This document shows positions 45,754 to 53,341 of a stretch of 64,000 bases of DNA, in pieces. The stretch comes from Clostridium sp. (GTDB lineage: Bacteria; Bacillota; Clostridia; Clostridiales; Clostridiaceae): the NCBI RefSeq assembly GCF_021372645.1, contig NZ_JAJFUC010000037.1, positions 124,001-188,000 on the forward strand, written 5' to 3'. A program made the position numbers and the translations under genes. How positions within the stretch are numbered: position 1 is the first letter of the stretch; each line of letters starts with the position of its first letter. The notes beneath the pieces are model-generated. The model saw nothing but the letters and a program-made list of their open reading frames with translations. It had not been told where the DNA came from and searched no databases.

Positions 45754-46439
45754 TGTGCCACCATTTTATATCCAACACCACGAACAGTTTTAATAATATT
45801 ATGTTCTTTATCCTCAATTTTATCTCTTAAATATCTTATGTATACTTCAACAATATTTTCCTCTCCATTAAAGTCATATCCCCATACTTTTTCAAGTATT
45901 AATGATTTACTTAATACCATTCCATTATTCATAAGTAAAAATCTTAATAAATTATACTGCGTAGGTGGTAAATCCAATACTTTTCCACTATAAGTAAATT
46001 CATGTGCTCCATCATCTATAGTAAAATCACCTATTCTAGTAACATTATTTAATTCAGGAAAACTATTTCTTATCCTAGCATTAATACGTGCTAAAAGTTC
46101 CTTAAAACTAAAAGGCTTTGCCATATAATCATCTGCTCCAGTATTTAATCCTTTTACTTTATCATCAACTTCATCTCTTGCTGTAAGCATAATAATTGAT
46201 GTTTTCATGGATTTTTTAATCCTTGAGCATACTTCATATCCATCCATTCCTGGCAGCATAATATCCAATATAATTATATGTGGATTTATTTTTTGAGCTA
46301 ATTTAATTGCTTCATTTCCATCGAAAGACTCATATACATTATACCCTTCTGCTTCTAATCCCATTTTTATAAAATCAACTATGCTTTTTTCATCATCCAC
46401 TATAAGAATATTAATTTGTTCTTTTGCTAATGAATTCAA
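45750..46439 (-). CDS. OmpR/PhoB family response regulator
   Basis: 229-aa regulator: receiver (about 8-120, phosphate acceptor Asp in IIILDIMLPGMDGYEV, conserved Lys in MAKPFSFKEL) and a winged-helix DNA-binding domain (about 135-226, ending VRGVGYKMV). The start seems to be TTG at 46439, since GGGGGAG lies 6 bases upstream. Overlaps and is coupled to the kinase gene. Targets unknown; the apbE/FMN-protein genes downstream are candidates. Confidence 0.93.
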   Translation of the reverse strand: MNSLAKEQINILIVDDEKSIVDFIKMGLEAEGYNVYESFDGNEAIKLAQKINPHIIILDIMLPGMDGYEVCSRIKKSMKTSIIMLTARDEVDDKVKGLNTGADDYMAKPFSFKELLARINARIRNSFPELNNVTRIGDFTIDDGAHEFTYSGKVLDLPPTQYNLLRFLLMNNGMVLSKSLILEKVWGYDFNGEENIVEVYIRYLRDKIEDKEHNIIKTVRGVGYKMVAQ

Positions 46440-46476
46440 ATATTACTCCCCCTACCTCAATAATGTTTTTATTAAT

Positions 46477-46587
46477 TGATAATTAACAATTTGCAATAAA
46501 CAATTAAGAATAAAATCACTTCATAATTTCTTTTTCTGAAAAGCCCTTAGGCTTTTTATCCTTCATTGTGAATTGTAAATTATACAT
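46477..46587. repeat. Palindromic intergenic repeat, GTGAATTG family
   Basis: The ends ATAATTAACAATTTGCAAT and ATTGTGAATTGTAAATTAT are inverted copies with four mismatches. Inside is a hairpin AAAAGCCCttaGGGCTTTTT-like (46538-46560), with the run CTTTTTATCC. Resembles 6165-6262. May double as a terminator for sdaAA. Confidence 0.55.
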
Positions 46588-46597
46588 TACTGGAATA

Positions 46598-47476
46598 TTA
46601 CTTCTTACCAAAAACTTGTTCCTTAAGTCTTAAACCTTCTTTAGTTACAGCAACTCCTCCTAAAGCTGTTTCCCTAAGAGATTCTGGTAAACTTTTTCCA
46701 ACCTTATACATAGCACTTACTGTATCATCAAAAGGAATCTTAGATGCTACACCAGCCATTACCATATCTGCTGTACATAATGCAGTTATAGCCCCTTGAG
46801 CATTTCTCTTAGCACAAGGTATTTCAACAAGTCCTGCAACTGGATCACAAACGAGCCCTAAAACATTTTTAAGTATTATTGCTGCTGCATCTAAACTCAT
46901 TTGAGGAGTTCCACCCATCATTTCAACAACAGCAGCTGCTCCCATTGCAGAAGCTGAGCCGCACTCTGCCTGGCATCCACCTTCTGCTCCTGATAATGTA
47001 GCATTTAATCCAATAATAATTCCAATAGCTGCTGCTGCAAATAATCCTTTTAAAAGTTCTTCTTCATCTAAGTTAAGCTGTTTACCTGTGGATAAAATTA
47101 CTGCTGGCAATATACCACAAGAACCTGCTGTTGGGCATGCAACTATCTTTCCCATAGATGCATTAACTTCTGATGAAGAAAGTGCCATTGCCATTGCCAT
47201 ATTTGTTACAGTACCTGTAAGCGTTTTGCCCTCTTTAGCATAATTATGTAACTTAAAACCATCTCCGCCTATTAATCCACTAACTGAATAAACTTCCTTT
47301 TCCATGCCTTCATTAGCTGCTGAAATCATAACCTTTAAGTTTTTTCTCATCATTTCTATAACTTTATCTCTTGTTAATTGCTTTTCCTCTACTTCACATC
47401 TTATGGCATATTCACTTAATGAAATATTATGTTTCTCACATATTTCTAACAATTCTACTCCTGTCCTTGCTATCAT
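46598..47476 (-). CDS. sdaAA: L-serine dehydratase, iron-sulfur-dependent, alpha subunit
   Basis: 292-aa catalytic subunit of the oxygen-sensitive [4Fe-4S] L-serine dehydratase (serine to pyruvate plus ammonia). Cluster cysteines are in AGSCGILPAVIL, LVCDPVAGLVEIPCAKRN and QAECGSASAMGAA. The ATG at 47476 (MIARTGVELLE) is chosen over a GTG five codons upstream because GGAGGTGGAG-like sequence lies 9 bases before it. Downstream of sdaAB on the same strand; together they form the two-subunit clostridial enzyme. Confidence 0.94.
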   Translation of the reverse strand: MIARTGVELLEICEKHNISLSEYAIRCEVEEKQLTRDKVIEMMRKNLKVMISAANEGMEKEVYSVSGLIGGDGFKLHNYAKEGKTLTGTVTNMAMAMALSSSEVNASMGKIVACPTAGSCGILPAVILSTGKQLNLDEEELLKGLFAAAAIGIIIGLNATLSGAEGGCQAECGSASAMGAAAVVEMMGGTPQMSLDAAAIILKNVLGLVCDPVAGLVEIPCAKRNAQGAITALCTADMVMAGVASKIPFDDTVSAMYKVGKSLPESLRETALGGVAVTKEGLRLKEQVFGKK

Positions 47477-47611
47477 AAAAAACTGCTCCACCTTCCTTAA
47501 CTATTGTCTTCTTCTGTATATATTAAATTTCCGCACAATTAATTTTCTTACAATCTAATTATAAATATATACTGTAAATTTTAATGAATTACTATTATAT
47601 TTCTTCCCCGC

Positions 47612-47660
47612 TAATTGTTAATTGTTAATTGTTAATTGTTAATTGTTAATTGTTAATTGT
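47612..47660. repeat. Seven perfect tandem copies of TAATTGT
   Basis: Forty-nine bases made of exactly seven TAATTGT units, followed by the diverged TAACTGA. The array ends at the stop codon of sdaAB and fills the gap to sdaAA. The seven-base unit is not a multiple of three, and copy number may vary between strains. Confidence 0.95.
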
Positions 47661-48337
47661 TAACTGATTTTAGCTGGACTTATTGAAATTGTATTATGTA
47701 TTAATTCAATATTTCTAATCTTTTCTATTATTTCATCACTTATCTTATTATCCATTTCAAAAATCATTGTAGCTTCTTGACCTTTAGTATGCCTAAAAAC
47801 TCTCATAAATGCTACATTTATATTTTCACTATAAAGAACACTAGTTACACTGTTAATAACACCAGGAGCATCTTTATGAGCTACTATTAAAGTTTCATAC
47901 ATTCCAGTAAAATCAACTTCATTGTCATTAACTTCTATAATTTGAATATTTCCTCCACCAATAGATGACCCCATAACTTCACAATATTTATCATTTGTTG
48001 TCCTCATAATAAATTTCACTGTATTAGGATGAACATCACCCAAATCAGCTTCCTTAAATAAAAATTTAATTCCTTTTTCTTTTGCTACATCTATAGAATT
48101 TTTAAGCCTTTCATCACTTGGTTCCATTCCCAAGATTCCAGCAACCAATGCTCTATCTGTTCCATGTCCTTTATATGTTTTTGCAAAGGAGCCATGCAAT
48201 AAGAATGTTACCTCTGCTATATCCCCCCCAGCTATACTACTTGCAATTTTCCCAAGTCTTGCTGCACCTGCTGTATGTGAACTTGATGGACCTATCATAA
48301 TGGGTCCTAAAATATCAAAAACTCCTATTCCTTTCAT
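47660..48337 (-). CDS. sdaAB: L-serine dehydratase, iron-sulfur-dependent, beta subunit
   Basis: 225-aa partner subunit. The N-terminal domain has the conserved IMIGPSSSHTAGAARLGKIA (about 13-32); the C-terminal ACT domain (about 150-222, MYETLIVAHKDAPGVINSVT) likely binds serine for regulation. AAAGGAG-type site (GAGGAGCAAT) upstream of the ATG. First gene of the sdaAB-sdaAA pair. Confidence 0.94.
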   Translation of the reverse strand: MKGIGVFDILGPIMIGPSSSHTAGAARLGKIASSIAGGDIAEVTFLLHGSFAKTYKGHGTDRALVAGILGMEPSDERLKNSIDVAKEKGIKFLFKEADLGDVHPNTVKFIMRTTNDKYCEVMGSSIGGGNIQIIEVNDNEVDFTGMYETLIVAHKDAPGVINSVTSVLYSENINVAFMRVFRHTKGQEATMIFEMDNKISDEIIEKIRNIELIHNTISISPAKIS

Positions 48338-48487
48338 TATTGCTCCTCTTTCTCACAACATTCATATGTAAATACATCATTAATTTGTTTATTTTTATAT
48401 TTATTAAACCATATTATCATTAATTTTAATATAGAGACTGTTGCAAAATTATTTTTCTCAAAACATCAAAATATTTTTTACACGAAA

Positions 48488-48528
48488 AAAACTCTAATAG
48501 ACACCGTTCTAGCATCTATTAGAGTTTT
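48488..48528 (-). terminator. Terminator after citrate synthase
   Basis: AAAACTCTAATAGA pairs perfectly with TCTATTAGAGTTTT (14 bp). Reverse strand continues TTTTTTTCGTG. Forty-six bases past the citrate synthase stop. Confidence 0.9.
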
Positions 48529-48573
48529 ACTATTAGCTTGAGAATTAGTCTGTAAAATGAATTCTTAAAAACA

Positions 48574-49935
48574 TCATCTTTGCTCTATATCAACATATGT
48601 CTTCCTTTTAACAACATTCTTATATGCAGGTCTAATTATTTTACCCGAATTCACAATTTCTTCAATACGGTGGGCACTCCAGCCACTTATTCTTGAAATA
48701 GCAAAAATTGGTGTAAATAACTCTGGTGGTATATCAAGCATTCTATATACAAAACCTGAGTAAAAATCCACATTTGCACTTACACCCTTGTAAATTTTAT
48801 GTTTCTTGCCAACTACTTCAGGTGCAAGCTTTTCAATTTTATCATACAAATTATATTCATTCTCGAAACCTTTTTCTTTTGCAAGCTTTGCGACATGCTC
48901 TTTAAAAATAACAGCTCTTGGATCTGATATAGAATAAACCGCATGGCCGATTCCATAAATCAGTCCAGAATGATCAAAGGCTTCCTTATTGAGTATTTTC
49001 ATAAGATATTCTTCAACCTCTGCATCATTATCCCAGTCCTTGATATTTTGTTTTATATCGTCAAACATCTGTACAACTTTGATATTTGCGCCTCCATGCC
49101 TTGGACCTTTTAAGGAGCCAAGAGCAGCAGCCATAACCGAATATGTATCGGAACCTGATGAGGTAACAACATGTGTGACAAAGGTTGAGTTATTTCCTCC
49201 ACCATGTTCTGCATGAAGAACAAGTGCAAGATCAAGAAGAGCTGCTTCAAGCTTTGTATATTGGCTGTTTGGTCTAAGCATATGAAGAATATTTTCAGCA
49301 GTACTTAAATCTGGCTGTGGACTGTGTATAAACAGACTGTTATTATCGTGATAATGAGTACAAGCCTGATAACCGTAAACCGCCATTAGTGGAAAACATG
49401 CTATTAGTATTAAACATTGCCTTAATACATTTTCTATAGAAGTATCCTCTGCTGAATCATCCAAGCTATAAAATGCTAACACACTTCTCGCAATTGAATT
49501 CATAATGTCTTTGCTAGGCATTTTTAATATCATATCACGCACAAAATCATCTGGTAAATTTCTGTATTCTGACAAAAGCTGTTCAAAATCATTCAGTTCC
49601 TCTTTTGTAGGAAGATTGCCAAACAAAAGCAAATAGCATGTCTCTTCAAAGCCAAAAGAGTCTTTTTTCATAAAACCATTAACAATATCGGAGATATCAA
49701 ACCCCCTATAAAACAACTTCCCAGGCATAGGAACCATTTCATTTTCCTCAACTATATATGAGCGCACATCTCCAATTTCTGTAAGACCAACAAGCACGCC
49801 CCTCCCATCAATATCTCTAAGTCCCCTTTTAACCTGGTATTTTGTAAATAATTCAGCATTAATTTTATTATTTTCAAGCGCCTTACGGCTAAGATTTTTT
49901 AACATTTTCCCTTCAAGCTCTATAATTTTTTCCAT
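48574..49935 (-). CDS. gltA: Citrate synthase (Si type)
   Basis: 453-aa enzyme joining acetyl-CoA and oxaloacetate to citrate. Active-site histidines lie in LHAEHGGGNNSTFVTHV (about 240-256) and GIGHAVYSISDP, the catalytic Asp in SANVDFYSGFVYRML, and the CoA loop in LGSLKGPRHGGANIK. Longer at the N-terminus than enteric GltA, as in many Clostridia. The codon use and base composition are visibly richer in G+C (GCATGGCCG, GTCCTTG, CGCATC) than the neighbours, suggesting separate origin. No aconitase or isocitrate dehydrogenase follows; it stands alone with its own terminator. Confidence 0.92.
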   Translation of the reverse strand: MEKIIELEGKMLKNLSRKALENNKINAELFTKYQVKRGLRDIDGRGVLVGLTEIGDVRSYIVEENEMVPMPGKLFYRGFDISDIVNGFMKKDSFGFEETCYLLLFGNLPTKEELNDFEQLLSEYRNLPDDFVRDMILKMPSKDIMNSIARSVLAFYSLDDSAEDTSIENVLRQCLILIACFPLMAVYGYQACTHYHDNNSLFIHSPQPDLSTAENILHMLRPNSQYTKLEAALLDLALVLHAEHGGGNNSTFVTHVVTSSGSDTYSVMAAALGSLKGPRHGGANIKVVQMFDDIKQNIKDWDNDAEVEEYLMKILNKEAFDHSGLIYGIGHAVYSISDPRAVIFKEHVAKLAKEKGFENEYNLYDKIEKLAPEVVGKKHKIYKGVSANVDFYSGFVYRMLDIPPELFTPIFAISRISGWSAHRIEEIVNSGKIIRPAYKNVVKRKTYVDIEQR

Positions 49936-50080
49936 TCTAAGCCCCCCAAAATAAATTTTTTAGTTATATTTAGTTTAATATATATTATTATAAAATATAT
50001 CAATTATGATAATAGCCCTCAATCATCAACTATAGCTAAAGATGTAATAAAGATTATGATTTCTTTATATGTTTTTCTAC

Positions 50081-50292
50081 TAGGATAACCTCGTAAAAAA
50101 TAAATTTTTTCATTTGAATAATACGAATGGTATTTTATTCAATATAATGAATTTTGATTAGGTAAATATTGATTAAAACTATGAATCTTAATTTATTTTA
50201 TTATATAAATATCAATTATTCAATGATTAAATATTTATGTTCATCAATATTATTGTATATATGGTAAATACTGTTTTACGTTAGGTTATCCT
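50081..50292. mobile_element. 212-bp inverted-end element flanked by a 10-bp direct repeat
   Basis: The left end TAGGATAACCTCGTAAAA and right end TTTTACGTTAGGTTATCCT are inverted copies (AGGATAACCT plus CGTAAAA, with a two-base insertion). GTTTTTCTAC occurs immediately outside both ends (50071-50080 and 50293-50302), as a target-site duplication would. No open frame inside, so it would be non-autonomous (MITE-like). A relative lacking the right end lies at 35588-35745. It sits in the gap between the citrate synthase gene and a sensor-kinase gene end. Confidence 0.8.
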
Positions 50293-50350
50293 GTTTTTCT
50301 ACCTACAAGTATATATTCTAAAATCAAATAGAAGATATACTTATATGTTG

Positions 50351-50380
50351 TAGCAATAATAGAATGTGACATTATTGCTA
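50351..50380. other. Perfect 10-bp hairpin
   Basis: TAGCAATAAT pairs perfectly with ATTATTGCTA around AGAATGTGAC. It is 116 bases after the end of the sensor-kinase gene, without a U-run on either strand. May be a terminator without tail, or a protein-binding site. The rest of 49936-50495 outside the 212-bp element shows no gene. Confidence 0.5.
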
Positions 50381-50495
50381 TCATAACACATATTTAGTTA
50401 AGACATATTCAAAACAGATAAGATTTTATTAATTTAGCATCAACATAGCCTAAATTCCTTGAGTAATTAGTACCCTCAAAAAGTATTTCTATAAA

Positions 50496-52343
50496 TCATA
50501 ATGCTTCTCCGGATTTAAGTGTAAAGTAAAATAAACTACCTTCTCCAACCGTGCTATCTACCCATATTTCTTCACCATGAGCCTTTACAATTTCTTTACA
50601 TATAGCAAGCCCTAATCCTGAACTTCCAGTTGTCTCTCCATTCTTATCTTTTATTTGCATAAATTTTTCAAATATTAATTCTTGGTACTCTTCTGCAATT
50701 CCTTCTCCATTATCACAAATAGATACTAACATCGTATTGTTTACTTCTCTTGCTTTTATTTCTATAATTCCCGTACCATCAGTTTTAATATATCTTAAAG
50801 CATTTCCAAGTAAGTTTGCTATTACCCAGGATATTCTATTTATGTCTGCTTTTACTTTTTTTACTATTCGATTAGTATCAATATTCAATGTTACATTCTT
50901 CTCTTCAATTTGAATTTTAAATGCTCTTTTTATTTGAGATATAACCTCATTTATATCTATATCCCTTATCTCCATTTCAATCTTCCCTGATTTCATTTTG
51001 GATAAATCTAATAATTCACCAACCAAATTGTCTAATTTATCACTGTCTTCTTTTATTATTGTTAATAGTTCCATTTCATCATCATTAATATCTACATTTC
51101 TATCACGAAGTAATCCAACTGCCATACAAATGGATGTTAAAGGAGTTCTAAATTCATGGGATACATTTGATATAAAATCTGTTTTCATTTCATCTAATTC
51201 TTTAAATTTTGTTATATCTTGCATAATAGTAACAGCTCCTAAATTCTCAATATCAGTAAACCAAATAGGACTTATTGTTATTCTATAGTAGTCCTTATGC
51301 TGATTATTTCCCAGCTCTATGTCCTCAAAAGCTTTATAATCTTCAATGGAATTGCGTGCCTCCTGTATCATATCAAATATCTTTTTTTCTTTAATTCCAT
51401 CTAAAAACTTTCTGTTAATAACCTTCTTTTCTTTCACGTCAAATAATCTTTCAGCTGACTGATTTAACATTATTATTTTATTTTTATCGTCTGTAACTAT
51501 TATTGGGGATTTTATGCTTTCTATTATTGCTTCAGTTCTTTGTTTTTCTCTTAAAATTTTATTTACATTTAACCTATCATATTCTTTCAATTTCTCTACC
51601 ATGTTATTAAAGCAATCAAATATAAAATTAATTTCCTTTTCTCTTCTTAATGGAATCGTATATTCATAATTTCCTTCTGATACCTTATTTATTCCAATTG
51701 CTAAATCTTCAATTGGATGTATAATCTTTCGTAGTAAATAACTTATTATAGAAATTCCTATTATAAGAGCCACTCCAGCAATTCCTAGTGTAAATTTTTT
51801 CGCTGTAGTCACTAATTCTTTTGATTTTTCTTTCATATTTATCATTGATTTTTGATTAATATCTAAAAGAGTATTGCAATTTTCTTTTACATCTTTAAAC
51901 TTTGGAAAAACATTACTATAATAATATTTACTTGCTTCATTGCCTCCTTGATTTTTTTTAATACTTATTAATATTTCAACATTAGTTGTATAATCAGTAT
52001 AATTTTTTTCAATTAAATCTATAGTCTCCTGTTCCCCTTCTTCTGTGATATTATTTTTAGCTTTACCTAACCACTCTAAAAAATTAGTATGATTTAATTC
52101 ATACTCAGGTAAAAGTTCTAAATTATTCTCAAAGATAAAAGAAAGTTCTAAACTATCTTGCCTTTCTAATGAATTATTCATATTTTGAGCATAAACTACA
52201 CTATCATAATTAGCATGCATTATTGAATCTATAGATTTTTGTAATTTATTAAAAAAGTTAATTGATACAAAGCTGTTCCCTATGGTTAATAATATAAATA
52301 CTATTAAAATTAGAGAAATCTTAGATTTTATGCTCTTTATCAT
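50496..52343 (-). CDS. Membrane sensor histidine kinase with HAMP and PAS domains
   Basis: 615-aa kinase. Helix 1 at about 5-26, a four-helix-bundle-type extracellular region (about 28-180), helix 2 at about 186-206, HAMP (about 207-258), PAS (about 265-370), HisKA with SNVSHEFRTPLTS (about 385-397), HATPase_c with SICDNGEGIAEEY and GSSGLGLAICKEI. The ATG at 52343 is chosen because GGGAGGAT lies 4-10 bases upstream; the longer frame adds eight residues from the palindromic repeat side. Divergent from a receiver-only regulator and the kinase-less KdpD, so it may supply the missing kinase of this K+ control system. Confidence 0.9.
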   Translation of the reverse strand: MIKSIKSKISLILIVFILLTIGNSFVSINFFNKLQKSIDSIMHANYDSVVYAQNMNNSLERQDSLELSFIFENNLELLPEYELNHTNFLEWLGKAKNNITEEGEQETIDLIEKNYTDYTTNVEILISIKKNQGGNEASKYYYSNVFPKFKDVKENCNTLLDINQKSMINMKEKSKELVTTAKKFTLGIAGVALIIGISIISYLLRKIIHPIEDLAIGINKVSEGNYEYTIPLRREKEINFIFDCFNNMVEKLKEYDRLNVNKILREKQRTEAIIESIKSPIIVTDDKNKIIMLNQSAERLFDVKEKKVINRKFLDGIKEKKIFDMIQEARNSIEDYKAFEDIELGNNQHKDYYRITISPIWFTDIENLGAVTIMQDITKFKELDEMKTDFISNVSHEFRTPLTSICMAVGLLRDRNVDINDDEMELLTIIKEDSDKLDNLVGELLDLSKMKSGKIEMEIRDIDINEVISQIKRAFKIQIEEKNVTLNIDTNRIVKKVKADINRISWVIANLLGNALRYIKTDGTGIIEIKAREVNNTMLVSICDNGEGIAEEYQELIFEKFMQIKDKNGETTGSSGLGLAICKEIVKAHGEEIWVDSTVGEGSLFYFTLKSGEAL

Positions 52344-52357
52344 TTTTATCCTCCCTA

Positions 52358-52432
52358 TAAGACACATTCAAAAAATAACAAGATAAAATATACATTGAAT
52401 CTTTGACTTTTTATTTTATTTCACGTGCCTAA
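52358..52432. repeat. Palindromic repeat, GGCATAT family, copy 8
   Basis: TAAGACACATTCAAAAAATA + ACAAGAT on the left, ATCTTTGACTTTTTATTTTA + TTTCACGTGCCTA on the right. One end has GACACAT for GGCATAT. Located between the kinase ribosome site and the divergent promoter region. Confidence 0.75.
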
Positions 52433-52629
52433 CATACTTATTAAATTATATTATACCTTATAGTGCATTATCTAACTCCCATAATTCTTTGTTAATTTAT
52501 AATCCATACTTTTAGTGACCGTTATTTTAAATCTCCTTCCTATTGCGTTTGTTTTTGTTAATATAATCTACTTTACTCAAAGTATTTATTATTGATAAAA
52601 AAATTAATCTAAAGTAGTATAAATTTATT

Positions 52630-52689
52630 AAGGCATATTAAAAAAATAGCAAGTCGCATGCTAATTTATTATTCTCTTTAATGTGCCTA
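52630..52689. repeat. Palindromic repeat, GGCATAT family, copy 9
   Basis: AAGGCATATTAAAAAAATAG + CAAGTCGCATG on the left, then ATTATTCTCTTTAATGTGCC. It ends five bases before the ribosome site AGGAGG of the receiver gene, so it would form a hairpin in its 5' leader. The 52368-52706 gap otherwise holds the divergent promoters. Confidence 0.8.
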
Positions 52690-52706
52690 CTACAGGAGGA
52701 TTTCTT

Positions 52707-53255
52707 ATGAAAACTGCATTAATAGTTGATGATACAAAGAATATAAGAATTCTTTTATCTCATTGCTTAAAAGATTCAGGATTTACAGTGCATTGTGCTA
52801 GTAATGGCAGTGAAGCACTAGAATTAATATCTGTTATAGATTTTGACATTGCCTTTATTGATATTAAAATGCCAACAATGAGTGGTACTGCTCTTCTTGA
52901 ACAAATTAGAAAAGATGGCTATGAATTTAATATAGTAATAATGACTGCCTTTGCAACAATAAAAAATGCAGTCACAACTACTAAACTTGGTGCAATGGCT
53001 TATCTTCAAAAACCATTCACCGCCAATACAATACATAAGATACTAGATGAAATATTTCCTGACTATAACAACCTATCTGTTCCTTACACATCAAATAATA
53101 AATCACTTAAAGAACATATAGATTTATCAAATAACGTTATTTCTACAGATCCTCTGGCTTATAAAAAATTTGGTGATTTATTAATATCAAAAGGTGAAAT
53201 TGAAAAAGGAACTTTATTTATAAAATTCTCTGAAGAATTAAAAAATTTGAAGTAA
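52707..53255 (+). CDS. Receiver-domain response regulator without output domain
   Basis: 182 aa. Receiver at about 1-118: ALIVDDTKNIRILLSHCL (acidic pair), phosphate acceptor Asp in IAFIDIKMPTMSGTAL (about 53), Thr in IMTAFATIKNA, Lys in LQKPFTANTIHK. The remaining 60 residues (YTSNNKSLKEHIDLSN... GTLFIKFSEELKNLK) have no DNA-binding domain. AGGAGG lies 7 bases before the ATG at 52707; the earlier in-frame ATG at 52683 lies in the repeat. It precedes kdpD-N and is divergent from a sensor kinase. It may act by protein-protein contact, like Spo0F-type regulators. Confidence 0.9.
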   Translation: MKTALIVDDTKNIRILLSHCLKDSGFTVHCASNGSEALELISVIDFDIAFIDIKMPTMSGTALLEQIRKDGYEFNIVIMTAFATIKNAVTTTKLGAMAYLQKPFTANTIHKILDEIFPDYNNLSVPYTSNNKSLKEHIDLSNNVISTDPLAYKKFGDLLISKGEIEKGTLFIKFSEELKNLK

Positions 53256-53330
53256 AGCATGTGAAAGAAAATAACAAATCAAAAACGCGAAATAGACTAG
53301 CATATGACTTGTTATTTTTTGAATGTGCCC
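53254..53330. repeat. Palindromic repeat, GGCATAT family, copy 10
   Basis: AAAGCATGTGAAAGAAAATA + ACAAATC on the left; TGACTTGTTATTTTTTGAAT + GTGCCC on the right; core AAAAACGCGAAATAGACTAGCATA. It starts at the stop codon of the receiver gene (TAAAGCATGTG) and ends 11 bases before kdpD-N, and so lies inside the transcript. It creates a spurious upstream extension of the KdpD frame. Confidence 0.85.
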
Positions 53331-53341
53331 AGGTGATTTAT

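Noticed and set aside
47612..47660. CRISPR-like array
   Set aside because: Units are 7 bases with no spacers; it is a simple tandem repeat.
53261..53341. N-terminal 27-residue extension of the KdpD protein
   Set aside because: The extension is encoded by the palindromic repeat; a ribosome site lies directly before the ATG at 53342, where the conserved KdpD start begins.
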